Shown: positions 13,758 through 21,830, counted from the first letter of the stretch. The stretch is DNA of 40,937 bases from Candidatus Saccharimonadota bacterium (GCA_905373795.1 CAJPUO010000005.1:1-40937), one strand, 5' to 3'. Notes: generated from the sequence alone by a model not told the origin. Numbers and translations are program-made.

Positions 13758-15101
13758 ATGCACCGATATAAGAAATCGTCAGTCACTGTGGATATCCGTA
13801 AAGCCAAGACAGGCGATGTTGATTTCGTTTCCCACTTGATGACAGAAACACTTGGGCCGTTTTACGATGGCGATCATCGAGCTCATGCACGGCGGATTTT
13901 TACCGCGCATATCAATGACAACGTCGATTCTGTCGGGCAGTTTTCACTTCTGCAATACATATTTATCGCAGAAGTCAATCATCATCCTGCTGGAATAATT
14001 CATCTAGTTGTCAAGAAGCAGGGGACAGTTAAAATTAGTCCTCTCATCGTTGCGCCAGAATATAGCGGTAAATTTGGCATTGGCAGTAAGTTACTTCGCC
14101 ATGCTGAGGATTTTGCTCGCAAACACCACGCTCGGCAACTCTACTGTACAGTGGCTGCCCAAAACCAAGCCACGTTCAAGTTTCTATTGCGCAAAGGCTT
14201 TCATCTGGCTGGTAAGGCGCAAGCTCATTATAAACTCGGCATCGACGAGTGTATGCTATACAAGCCGCTGAATCAAAGTGCAGCTCCTGATTTGTCAGGT
14301 ATTTCAATCGTCCCGTTTGACGAGAAAAAGCATACCGCTGCGACGAGACGGCTGATTTTGTCGCAGGTGGGCAGTGACTTTAATGGTGTGGATGATACAT
14401 GGATGGATGCGCTATTTGCTAGCTACCAACGGCGTGAGAGCCGAGACGTCAACGCTAAGTATAAGCTCATTTTCATCGCCGAGCAGGATAGAAAGGTCGT
14501 TGGCGTTGTCGTTGCGACCCCAAAGAAAGGCCAGCCGATTAAAATCATGCCATTGGTAGCAAAATCAGAGGCTGTTTTCGAAGCGCTGGTAACTCACTTG
14601 CCACAATTATTAGCCGGTGATGGTCACAAACTGTACGTCCACCTGGTCCCTGAGCCGTGGCAAGTAGCCTGTCTCCAGCGCCACGGCTGGACGATTGAAG
14701 GCATGTTCCCAGGAGGATACGCACCAAACAGTGTCGTTCAGCAGTGGGGAATCAGTCTCAACAAGAAAGGAGTGCCTATGCGTAAGATGCGTATCAAGAA
14801 ACCCTACTTTGATGGGATCATGTCGGGTCGCAAGACCTTAGAAGTTCGCATCGGCTACAACAGTATCAAGCGCCTTAAGGAGGGTCAACTATTGCAGCTC
14901 GAAAACGGGCATGCATCTGGTGTCGTGCGAATCAAGTCAATTCGAATCTACAGTAAATTCGCCGACATGCTGGCGGCTGAGCCATGGCGGCAGATCGTGC
15001 CGCAGGCGAAAAGCCAAGAAGAGGCGCTCCGCCTCCTTCACAAGGTCTACCCGCCGCACAAGGAACGCCTCGGTGTTCACGTCATCGAAATTGAGAAATA
15101 G
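13758..15101 (+). CDS. GNAT-GNAT-ASCH fusion protein
   Basis: The 447-residue product has three domains. Residues 10-175 are a GNAT acetyltransferase with the acetyl-CoA loop APEYSGKFGIGSKLL. Residues about 183-335 are a second, degenerate GNAT-like domain that lacks a clear acetyl-CoA loop, the usual layout of tandem GNATs in which one half is structural. Residues about 340-447 are an ASCH domain (KKPYFDGIMSGRKTLEVR, then GVVRIKSIRIYSKFADML and the YPPHKERLGVHVIEI end). An AAAGGAG at 14766-14772 lies 5 bases before an in-frame ATG at 14778, exactly at the ASCH start, so the ASCH domain may also be made alone. Substrate unknown. Confidence 0.88.
   Translation: MHRYKKSSVTVDIRKAKTGDVDFVSHLMTETLGPFYDGDHRAHARRIFTAHINDNVDSVGQFSLLQYIFIAEVNHHPAGIIHLVVKKQGTVKISPLIVAPEYSGKFGIGSKLLRHAEDFARKHHARQLYCTVAAQNQATFKFLLRKGFHLAGKAQAHYKLGIDECMLYKPLNQSAAPDLSGISIVPFDEKKHTAATRRLILSQVGSDFNGVDDTWMDALFASYQRRESRDVNAKYKLIFIAEQDRKVVGVVVATPKKGQPIKIMPLVAKSEAVFEALVTHLPQLLAGDGHKLYVHLVPEPWQVACLQRHGWTIEGMFPGGYAPNSVVQQWGISLNKKGVPMRKMRIKKPYFDGIMSGRKTLEVRIGYNSIKRLKEGQLLQLENGHASGVVRIKSIRIYSKFADMLAAEPWRQIVPQAKSQEEALRLLHKVYPPHKERLGVHVIEIEK
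14778..15101 (+). CDS. Possible internal start giving a free ASCH domain
   Basis: An in-frame ATG preceded by AAAGGAG at the optimal distance would yield a 107-residue protein that coincides with the ASCH domain (starting MRKMRIKKPYFDGIM). Many genuine starts in this window have weaker ribosome binding sites. The linker residues KKGVPM of the fusion are encoded by this site, which suggests that two once-separate genes fused by loss of the upstream stop codon. Whether the site is used is not visible from sequence. Confidence 0.4.
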   Translation: MRKMRIKKPYFDGIMSGRKTLEVRIGYNSIKRLKEGQLLQLENGHASGVVRIKSIRIYSKFADMLAAEPWRQIVPQAKSQEEALRLLHKVYPPHKERLGVHVIEIEK

Positions 15102-15139
15102 GGCAGCAAGTTAGAGAAACTCGTCTGAATACTACCCAT

Positions 15140-15171
15140 TTCACATTCCCTTCACACGCTCTTGCTACACT
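15140..15171 (+). promoter_or_regulatory. Promoter and direct-repeat operator of the ABC exporter operon
   Basis: TTCACA occurs at 15140-15145 and 15151-15156, an 11-base period typical of OmpR/PhoB-type regulator sites. An extended -10 (TGC-TACACT, TACACT at 15166-15171) follows, with no good -35, as expected for an activator-dependent promoter. The leader to the ATG at 15197 carries AAAGGAG at 15186-15192. Confidence 0.5.
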
Positions 15172-15196
15172 GACATAGAACCAAGAAAGGAGATCT

Positions 15197-16579
15197 ATGT
15201 CATTTATGCAACGTGCCTGGTTGTATATCACCAGGAAAAAACTCAAAACGCTGATTTTGCTGGCGATTTTGCTGTGTATGTCGACGATTATGCTGAGTGG
15301 ATTTGCCATCAAGCATTCGACCGACGCGGCGGCACAGTCGCTCGACAAAACGCTCAAGGCCGGTTTCACGCTGGGCAATAATCCGCGCACCAATCCGGGA
15401 ACCGCCCGCGGTTCGGGAACGGTGTCGAACAAAGACATCGACGCGGTGAAGAACCTGGAGGGCGTGACGGACTATGTCAAACGCCAGAATGCCACGGTCG
15501 ACTTTATCAATACCAAACTGGTGCCACTACCGAGTGGCGGCAGCGGCTATGATGCCGAGAAAGACAAACAATTTGGCAACGCCGCCACCATCATCGGCGT
15601 CAATAAATCTGAGTCCGAGAAAAAGTTCCGGGCTGAGTCACTCAAGCTCATCGCTGGCCGGCACATCACCGAGAACGATTCGCACAAGATTTTGGTGCAC
15701 GAAGATTTTGCCAAGGCAAACAACCTGAAGCTTGGCAGCAAAATTAAACTGAAAGCCAATCAATACGACACCGATAACGAGCATCCATCCAAGGATGAGG
15801 TTGAGGTAGAAATCGTCGGTATATTTAATGGCAAAAACCCAAAGCAGGCGACCTATCAGGTGGAGTTGTTCGAGAATTTGTTCTTGACTGACCTCACGAC
15901 GACCCGCCAGTTGAATGCCTATACCGAGCAAAATGAGATTTACCAGGACGCTACGTTCTTCACCAAAGGCACCAAGCAGCTGGACGAGGTGATGGCGCGG
16001 GCGAATAAATTGCCGGTCAATTGGCAAAAGTATCAATTGAATAAGAATAGTCAGGAACTGGCTGGCGTGACTGGTGCGGTGAACGACGTGTACGGCTTGA
16101 TCGACGGCATGTTGTGGGCGACGGCGTTGGTTAGTGTCGCGGTAATCGGCATGGTGCTGTACCTGTGGATGAACGAGCGCAAGCGCGAAGCGGGTGTACT
16201 CTTGGCGACGGGCGTGCCGCAGTCAAAGATTGTGCTGCAATATATCGCTGAGCTGGTGATGATCGCGGTGCTGAGTTTCGGTGCGTCGTACTTTACCGCA
16301 GGGCTGATTGCTCAACAAATGGGCGATCACGTGGTATCGCAGGCGGCACAGAATGCCACACGTCAAGCTGGCAGTTCCCTCAACGGTGCATCGCTCGGTG
16401 CTGACGCTGACTCGGTGACGTCATCGCGGACGCTCGACAAGGTGACAGTTGGTGTGCAGCCGACGGATCTGCTGGCGGTGTGGGGCGCTGGGCTGGCGGT
16501 GATCATCATTGCGGTGCTGCTGGCTTCGCGGCCGATTACCCAATCAACGCCAAAAGAATTACTAACCGAAGTGGACTAG
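15197..16579 (+). CDS. ABC exporter permease, MacB/FtsX type (first subunit)
   Basis: The 460-residue protein has the MacB topology: one helix at about 18-38, an external domain of roughly 250 residues, then three helices at about 293-315, 345-370 and 430-452 in the FtsX domain (EAGVLLATGVPQSKIVLQYIAEL). The cytoplasmic loop between helices contacts the ATPase. Such exporters move peptides, lipoproteins or antibiotics, or transmit mechanical signals; the cargo is unknown. AAAGGAG lies 4 bases before the ATG. It is first in a three-gene operon with a homologous permease and an ATPase, both tightly spaced. Confidence 0.92.
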   Translation: MSFMQRAWLYITRKKLKTLILLAILLCMSTIMLSGFAIKHSTDAAAQSLDKTLKAGFTLGNNPRTNPGTARGSGTVSNKDIDAVKNLEGVTDYVKRQNATVDFINTKLVPLPSGGSGYDAEKDKQFGNAATIIGVNKSESEKKFRAESLKLIAGRHITENDSHKILVHEDFAKANNLKLGSKIKLKANQYDTDNEHPSKDEVEVEIVGIFNGKNPKQATYQVELFENLFLTDLTTTRQLNAYTEQNEIYQDATFFTKGTKQLDEVMARANKLPVNWQKYQLNKNSQELAGVTGAVNDVYGLIDGMLWATALVSVAVIGMVLYLWMNERKREAGVLLATGVPQSKIVLQYIAELVMIAVLSFGASYFTAGLIAQQMGDHVVSQAAQNATRQAGSSLNGASLGADADSVTSSRTLDKVTVGVQPTDLLAVWGAGLAVIIIAVLLASRPITQSTPKELLTEVD

Positions 16580-16585
16580 GGGCGA

Positions 16586-17827
16586 ATGATGACGATTATC
16601 AAACGAGCCTGGACGGCTGTGACGCGCAAACGGCGTCGCAGCCTGACCATCGCCCTGATCATGACGCTGATTTTCATGCTGCTGATCGGTACGCTGACGG
16701 TACAGCAGACGATGGCACAGCTGAAGCAATCGGTTGAGCGTAATATCCGTGCCGGCTTTAGTATCGCCAGCAAGCAACCGTCGGGCGAGGTGCCGATAGA
16801 CATCGCGCAGCGGGTGCAGCGCCTGGACAAGGTCAAAGCGCACAATTTCCAGGCAGAGACCACTGCGGGGCTGCCGGGTAAGCAATTAATCGACACGGCA
16901 GGCAGCGGCGTGCAGCTGGACGCTAACGTGGCTGGCGAGGCGAAGGTTACGGGCGCGACACAGAGTGATTTACTCAGCGAATTTACTGGTAGATTTTACC
17001 AACTAGAGCAGGGTAAGCATTTGGGGGCACACGAGCGAAACACAGCTCTCATTCACAAAACCTTCGCCGAGAAAAATAACATCAAGCCAGGCGACAGGCT
17101 GGAAATTACCAAAGACGGGCGGCGGGTGATGGTGACTGTCGTAGGTATCTTCAGCGGCAAAGGCGAAAAGCCAGCGGTCTTGCAGTCCGACATGGCGGAG
17201 AATCATCTCATAACCAACTTGGCTGCGGCGCAGCAGCTGACAGGTAGCCAGCAGTTGACGCGGGCGACATATTTCGCCGAAAATCCGCATCAGCTGAAGT
17301 CGCTAACAGACCGCACCAAAAGCCTACCAAACGTCGATTGGAAAAAATTTAGCCTGACTGACAACGGGGCCGTGTTCGCTGGGGTTCTCCAAAACATCGC
17401 TGGCATTCAAAACATTTTGACGATTGCCACCATCGGCGCAGCCGCGGCAGGGCTGGCGGTGCTGTCGCTGGTACTGGTGTTCTGGGTGCGCGGCCGCTTG
17501 CATGAAATTGGCATCTTGCTGTCCATCGGCACGTCAAAGCGGCAGATCATCGGGCAGTTCTTAGCGGAACTCGCAATCATCGCCGCAGTCAGTTCGGTGT
17601 TCGCACTCGCCATCGGCTCGGTCGCCTCGTCGCAGATTTCTACCGCCCTGACAGCGCAAACCGACCAAAGCCAGCGCATAGAAAAGACTGCGGTGCAAGC
17701 CGCGCCACCAGCAACTTATCTGCAGGCTTTCGCCTTTGGCTACATGGTCGTTCTGCTATCAGCCATCGCTGCCACCGCGCCAATCATGCGCCAATCACCA
17801 AAGCAAATTTTAGCAAAACTAAGTTAG
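16586..17827 (+). CDS. ABC exporter permease, MacB/FtsX type (second subunit)
   Basis: A paralog of the preceding permease (413 residues) with the same plan: basic N-terminus, helix at about 18-40, external domain, and FtsX-domain helices at about 273-300, 325-350 and 385-405. The loop GILLSIGTSKRQIIGQFLAEL corresponds to the ATPase-contact segment of the first subunit, and the protein ends PKQILAKLS like PKELLTEVD there. The pair probably forms a heterodimer with two copies of the ATPase. A second ATG directly follows the first; either could be used. It starts 6 bases after the upstream stop. Confidence 0.92.
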   Translation: MMTIIKRAWTAVTRKRRRSLTIALIMTLIFMLLIGTLTVQQTMAQLKQSVERNIRAGFSIASKQPSGEVPIDIAQRVQRLDKVKAHNFQAETTAGLPGKQLIDTAGSGVQLDANVAGEAKVTGATQSDLLSEFTGRFYQLEQGKHLGAHERNTALIHKTFAEKNNIKPGDRLEITKDGRRVMVTVVGIFSGKGEKPAVLQSDMAENHLITNLAAAQQLTGSQQLTRATYFAENPHQLKSLTDRTKSLPNVDWKKFSLTDNGAVFAGVLQNIAGIQNILTIATIGAAAAGLAVLSLVLVFWVRGRLHEIGILLSIGTSKRQIIGQFLAELAIIAAVSSVFALAIGSVASSQISTALTAQTDQSQRIEKTAVQAAPPATYLQAFAFGYMVVLLSAIAATAPIMRQSPKQILAKLS

Positions 17828-17834
17828 GAGTACT

Positions 17835-18464
17835 ATGTCAATACTTACTTTACGCGATATCATCTATTCATACGCCGATGGCACTAGCAATGTGCTCAAC
17901 GGCATCAATCATAAATTTGAAAAAGGCAAGTTCTACGCCATCGTCGGTAGTTCTGGCGCTGGTAAATCGACCCTGTTGGGGCTGCTAGCAGGGCTGGACA
18001 CGCCGACCGGCGGGCAGATTTTGTTCGACGATGAAGACATCGCCGAGCAGGGGTATTCGCATCATCGCAAACACAATATCTCGCTGGTGTTTCAGAATTA
18101 TAATCTAATTGATTATCTGACGCCGCTGGAAAACTTGAAATTGGTTAATCCTAAAGCCACCAACGAAACATTGCACACCATGGGCCTGGACGATGATCAC
18201 ATCAATCGCAATGTTATGAAACTGTCTGGCGGGCAACAACAGCGTGTGGCGATTGGGCGAGCGCTAGTATCCTCCGCGCCGATCATCTTGGCGGACGAGC
18301 CGACCGGCAACCTGGACGAAACCACCGCCGCCGACATCATCGACATCCTGCGCCGAGCCGCCCACGAAAACGACAAATGCGTCATCGTCGTCACCCACAG
18401 CAAACAGCTGGCCAAAGAGGCGGATGTGGTGTTGAAACTGAAGGATAAGAAACTAAAGAAGTAA
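17835..18464 (+). CDS. ABC exporter ATP-binding subunit (LolD/MacB type)
   Basis: The 209-residue ATPase has Walker A GSSGAGKST at 38-46, Q-loop in LVFQNYNLIDYLTPLEN, signature LSGGQQQR, Walker B IILADEPTGNLD and H-loop His in VTHSK. The YNLIDYLTPLENL motif after the Q-loop is typical of the MacB/LolD subfamily that pairs with FtsX-type permeases. It follows the second permease by 7 bases with TTAGGAG as ribosome binding site. It powers export through the heterodimeric permease. Confidence 0.95.
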   Translation: MSILTLRDIIYSYADGTSNVLNGINHKFEKGKFYAIVGSSGAGKSTLLGLLAGLDTPTGGQILFDDEDIAEQGYSHHRKHNISLVFQNYNLIDYLTPLENLKLVNPKATNETLHTMGLDDDHINRNVMKLSGGQQQRVAIGRALVSSAPIILADEPTGNLDETTAADIIDILRRAAHENDKCVIVVTHSKQLAKEADVVLKLKDKKLKK

Positions 18465-18591
18465 AATCAATAATACTGCTCATCAAGCGGGCTGATTAAC
18501 GCAATTTTATAAAGCCAGAATGAATTCACTTGGATAAGGTTGACAGTATAAACATAAACTTCCAGCATAGCGTTAGTTTTAAAGCGATTCT

Positions 18592-18640
18592 GCGGGCGTA
18601 TCATAAAGCAAAGTAATAGATATTTGCATATTTCGCCCGC
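18592..18640 (+). repeat. Inverted repeat overlapping the leader promoter
   Basis: GCGGGCG at 18592-18598 is mirrored by CGCCCGC at 18634-18640, 35 bases apart. The right arm lies in the spacer of the promoter at 18624-18652, so the pair could be a repressor site rather than an RNA hairpin (it lies upstream of the transcription start). Confidence 0.4.
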
Positions 18641-18652
18641 CAGCGCTATAAT
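18624..18652 (+). promoter_or_regulatory. Promoter of the racemase-trpS leader
   Basis: TTGCAT at 18624-18629 and TATAAT at 18647-18652 with a 17-base spacer. The -10 ends 6 bases before the leader-peptide ATG at 18659. The rest of 18465-18623 shows no gene and no clear terminator for the exporter operon. Confidence 0.7.
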
Positions 18653-18658
18653 CGCCCC

Positions 18659-18736
18659 ATGACCATAAAACAGCAGTCAACAAGTATCGCCTGGCAAAGC
18701 ACGCGTTTTCGCCGCGGCTTGTTGAATTGTTCGTAA
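18659..18736 (+). CDS. Putative leader peptide upstream of racemase-trpS
   Basis: A 25-codon frame (MTIKQQSTSIAWQSTRFRRG then LLNCS) starts 6 bases after a consensus -10, so it would be leaderless. Trp codon 12 is at 18692-18694. A GC-rich terminator follows at 18767-18787, ahead of the racemase and trpS genes. This is the layout of a ribosome-mediated attenuator responding to Trp-tRNA, although one Trp codon is fewer than usual. Confidence 0.4.
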   Translation: MTIKQQSTSIAWQSTRFRRGLLNCS

Positions 18737-18766
18737 ATTTCTTCTAAAAATACCAACCATGATTAG

Positions 18767-18787
18767 AGGCCGCGCGCGGCCTTTTTT
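18767..18787 (+). terminator. Terminator-like hairpin in the leader (candidate attenuator)
   Basis: AGGCCGCGCGCGGCCT is a perfect 16-base palindrome (18767-18782) followed by T bases to 18787. It lies 21 bases before the racemase ATG and inside the leader of the 18647 promoter. Its 5' arm (GCCGCG, 18769-18774) can pair instead with CGCGGC at 18713-18718 in the leader peptide frame. Confidence 0.7.
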
Positions 18788-18807
18788 ATATAACCAAAGG
18801 AGGAATT

Positions 18808-19515
18808 ATGAAGCAAAGAATAATTATCATTGGTGGCATGGGACCGCAGGCAAGCCTGGAGCTACACCGGCGGACGATTCAGCAGGCGCTGGCAAACGGC
18901 GCGAAGGATGGCGCGGATTTTCCGTACATCGTTCATGTGTCGCTGCCGGTTCTTGATTTTATCGCCAATGAATCGCGGCGCAGCGAAGCCTTGGAAATTA
19001 TCATAAACGAACTGAAAAACATTGGCGCGTCGATGAACGACGTTATCATAATCGCTTGCAATACCGCGCATTTATTGCAGCCCGATATTGAACAGCGGCT
19101 GAATATTCGCATAACTTCCATGGCTGATACCGCAATTGATTATGTTAGCCGCCATCATAAAACAATTCGATTGCTAGCGTCGCCGACGACCATCCGCACT
19201 GGACTATATGACAAGCCGTTGAAAGCCGCCGGAGTAACCGTGTTAACGCTGGATGAAGATGAAGAACAAGCGCTGGAAGTGATAATTCGCGCAGTAATTT
19301 CTGGTCAGACAATGCCGCAGTCAGCGCTGAATAAAATACCAATAACAACCCAATCCGAGCAGGCAAACGCAGCAAACTATATTAATAATTACCCCAGTAG
19401 TCCGCCGATACTATTAGGCTGCACCGAATTATCCTGCGCCTTCGCCGAAAAACCAAACACCATTGACCCAATGAACATTTTATTACGTTACTTAACAACC
19501 AAAGGAGTGTTATAA
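18808..19515 (+). CDS. Aspartate/glutamate racemase family protein
   Basis: The 235-residue product has the Asp/Glu racemase fold with both catalytic cysteines: Cys84 in IIACNTAH and Cys205 in LLGCTELS, which remove and add the alpha proton from opposite faces. The GGMGPQAS start is typical of aspartate racemases (YgeA/RacX type) rather than MurI. It would supply a D-amino acid for peptidoglycan or release. AAAGGAGG lies just before the ATG. Its TAATG stop overlaps the first trpS start by one base. Confidence 0.9.
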   Translation: MKQRIIIIGGMGPQASLELHRRTIQQALANGAKDGADFPYIVHVSLPVLDFIANESRRSEALEIIINELKNIGASMNDVIIIACNTAHLLQPDIEQRLNIRITSMADTAIDYVSRHHKTIRLLASPTTIRTGLYDKPLKAAGVTVLTLDEDEEQALEVIIRAVISGQTMPQSALNKIPITTQSEQANAANYINNYPSSPPILLGCTELSCAFAEKPNTIDPMNILLRYLTTKGVL

Positions 19516-20576
19516 TGAATACAATGAAACCATCCAAACCCGTCATCCTCACCGGCGTACGCGCCAACAACGATATTCACATTGGCAATTATTTTGGTGC
19601 TATCTTGCCGATTGTTGATATGGCGAAGCGCCGCTCGGCCGATTATGATATCAATCTGTTCATCCCCGATCTGCACAGTTTCACCACGCCGATTGACCAC
19701 AGCAAATTGTATGGCAGCATTCTGAACAATGCGCGGGTTTATACGGCCGCTGGACTGCCGCTGGATAACGAGGCGATTCATCTATACCGCCAAAGCCGCG
19801 TCCCGGCACACAGCGAGCTGGCGTGGATTTTGGACTGCTTCACTGGGTTTGGCGAGATGAGCCGGATGACGCAGTTTAAGGATAAATCCGAGAAGCTTCA
19901 TGGCGACCAGATTTCCGTCGGCCTCTTCAACTACCCAGTCCTGATGGCCGCCGACATCTTGCTTTACGGCGCTACCTACGTGCCAGTTGGCGACGACCAG
20001 ACGCAGCATTTGGAATTTACCCGCGACATTGCCGAGCGGATGAACCGCAAATTTGGCGATTTGTTTGTCGTGCCTAAACCAGTTGCTCAGCAGCATCAAT
20101 TCTTTGGCAAAGACCAAGGCCTGAGGATTAAAGACCTAGCGAACCCGACCAAAAAGATGAGCAAATCCGACGACAGCGGTAAGGGCGTCATTTTCCTCGG
20201 CGACAAGCCAGAGGCAGCGCACAAAAAAATCATGAACGCCACCACCGACTCACTGGGCAAGGTGCAGTACGACCGTGAAAACCAACCGGGCATTTCCAAT
20301 CTGCTGGAGATTTTGACGCTGGTACGCCAAGACGGCGGAAAAGACGTCAGCTTGGAGCAGACCATCAGCCAGTACGCCGGCATGGAGCGCTACGGCGATT
20401 TCAAGCGAATCGTGGCTGACGAAGTAGCGGAATTCTTGGCGAATTTCCAGGCGCGGCTGGCGGCAGTTGATGAGCCGGCAATTGAGTGCAAGCTAGAATC
20501 CAGCGAGTGCGACATGAACATCGTCGCTAACCTAACCTTGCACCGTGTCCAGACAGCCGTGGGGCTGCGGAGATAG
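19515..20576 (+). CDS. trpS: Tryptophanyl-tRNA synthetase
   Basis: The class I synthetase charges tRNA-Trp. The 353-residue product has the HIGN signature at 22-25, the Trp-binding GDDQTQHLEFTRDIAERM segment and KMSKS in NPTKKMSKSDDS. Length is normal. Two starts are possible: ATG 19515, coupled to the racemase stop and 7 bases after AAAGGAG, and ATG 19524, preceded by an extended -10 (TGT-TATAAT, 19511-19516) that would give a leaderless message. The cognate tRNA-Trp gene lies 2.9 kb downstream. Attenuation at 18659-18787 may set its level. Confidence 0.96.
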   Translation: MNTMKPSKPVILTGVRANNDIHIGNYFGAILPIVDMAKRRSADYDINLFIPDLHSFTTPIDHSKLYGSILNNARVYTAAGLPLDNEAIHLYRQSRVPAHSELAWILDCFTGFGEMSRMTQFKDKSEKLHGDQISVGLFNYPVLMAADILLYGATYVPVGDDQTQHLEFTRDIAERMNRKFGDLFVVPKPVAQQHQFFGKDQGLRIKDLANPTKKMSKSDDSGKGVIFLGDKPEAAHKKIMNATTDSLGKVQYDRENQPGISNLLEILTLVRQDGGKDVSLEQTISQYAGMERYGDFKRIVADEVAEFLANFQARLAAVDEPAIECKLESSECDMNIVANLTLHRVQTAVGLRR

Positions 20577-20660
20577 TATGGTGATGGCAAGTTGTCTCAC
20601 CGAGCCAGGAACGCTGCCAAATCAAGCGCCACACATTTCTAGCCGTTTAGGTACCCGAGG

Positions 20661-21830
20661 ATGCGCCGCGTGAAAATTTCGCCGCGCACCGTCCTCAAGA
20701 TCGCCAGGCTGTACCAACTGGCGGATGACAACACGCCCGTCAAAGCCCTTCGCCGCCTGAAAATTCAGACGGATGAATCGCACGTGCTGGCAGAATTCAT
20801 CCTGAACAAACAGCATTTTGCTGTGTTATATGGTTCAACTGTTGACGAGGAATCAATTGACGAATTATGGCCCGATAAGCCCGCCAACGCTGAGATTTTG
20901 CCAAATCCGCTTGACCCGAATTTCACCGAGACGCCGTTTCAGGGCAAGTTTGTCATGATGTTTCGAATTGTACCGACCAAACAGCGCCTGGACATCCACT
21001 TGTCCGCGATATTCGACCCGTCAATTTCGCGCAGCCTCTGGCAAAAATACATCAAAGCCGGGCATGTTTCAGTCAATCAGCGAGTGGTGACGACACCGAA
21101 GTTTGAGGTTGACGAGACCGATGAGATTGCCGTCAAACTGCCAGAGCAGGAGCAGGCCAGTGCCGAGCTGCCGATTCTATACGAAGACGATGACGTAATG
21201 GTGGTGAATAAGCCCAGCGGTCTCCTGACGCACGCCAAAGGTGGACTGTCGACCGAACCAACCGTGGCGGAAATTATTCGCGCCAAGACTTCGTTTGCCT
21301 CGGACACCGACCGACCGGGCATCATCCATCGGCTTGACCGCGACACCTCAGGCGTACTGATTATCGCTAAAACTGCTGACGCTGCCACCCACTTACAGCG
21401 GCAATTTGCTCAGCGCACCGCCAAAAAAACCTACCTCGCGGTAACCGACGGCGTACCGAAACTAGCCGCCGCGAAGATTGACCTGCCGATTGGCCGCAGC
21501 CCGTCCGCGCCCAGCACCTTCCGCGTTGACCCGAACGGCAAGCCCGCCCAGACGACCTACCGCGTACTGGCAGCAACTGACAACCAGGCGCTGATTGAAC
21601 TTAAACCCACCACCGGCCGCACCCACCAACTCCGCGTCCACATGGCGCACCTAGCCATACCAATCCTCGGCGACCGCGTTTATGGCAAGCCTGACGCCAG
21701 CCGTCTGATGCTCCATGCCCACCAACTGGAAATCACGTTGCCATCCGGCGAGCGAAAAACCTTTAAGGCGGCCGTTCCAAAGGAATTTTTTATCTATTTC
21801 CCTGAGGCATTACCTAAGGAAAAGCCATGA
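20661..21830 (+). CDS. RluA-family pseudouridine synthase with extra N-terminal region
   Basis: Residues about 106-158 form an S4 RNA-binding domain (QRLDIHLSAIF, KAGHVSVNQ). Residues 170-385 are the RluA catalytic domain, with HRLDRDTSG at 223-231 holding catalytic Asp226 and the family segments KPSGLLTH, TGRTHQLRVHM and LMLHAHQL. The enzyme isomerises uridine in rRNA or tRNA. The first roughly 100 residues are not part of a standard RluA protein and I do not recognise them. The start is the ATG that follows CCGAGG; its 3' end overlaps the delta-prime gene by 4 bases. Confidence 0.9.
   Translation: MRRVKISPRTVLKIARLYQLADDNTPVKALRRLKIQTDESHVLAEFILNKQHFAVLYGSTVDEESIDELWPDKPANAEILPNPLDPNFTETPFQGKFVMMFRIVPTKQRLDIHLSAIFDPSISRSLWQKYIKAGHVSVNQRVVTTPKFEVDETDEIAVKLPEQEQASAELPILYEDDDVMVVNKPSGLLTHAKGGLSTEPTVAEIIRAKTSFASDTDRPGIIHRLDRDTSGVLIIAKTADAATHLQRQFAQRTAKKTYLAVTDGVPKLAAAKIDLPIGRSPSAPSTFRVDPNGKPAQTTYRVLAATDNQALIELKPTTGRTHQLRVHMAHLAIPILGDRVYGKPDASRLMLHAHQLEITLPSGERKTFKAAVPKEFFIYFPEALPKEKP

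Noticed and set aside
20578..20673. 31-codon frame between trpS and the pseudouridine synthase
   Set aside because: Short, overlaps the next start in another frame, no Shine-Dalgarno sequence and no recognisable sequence.
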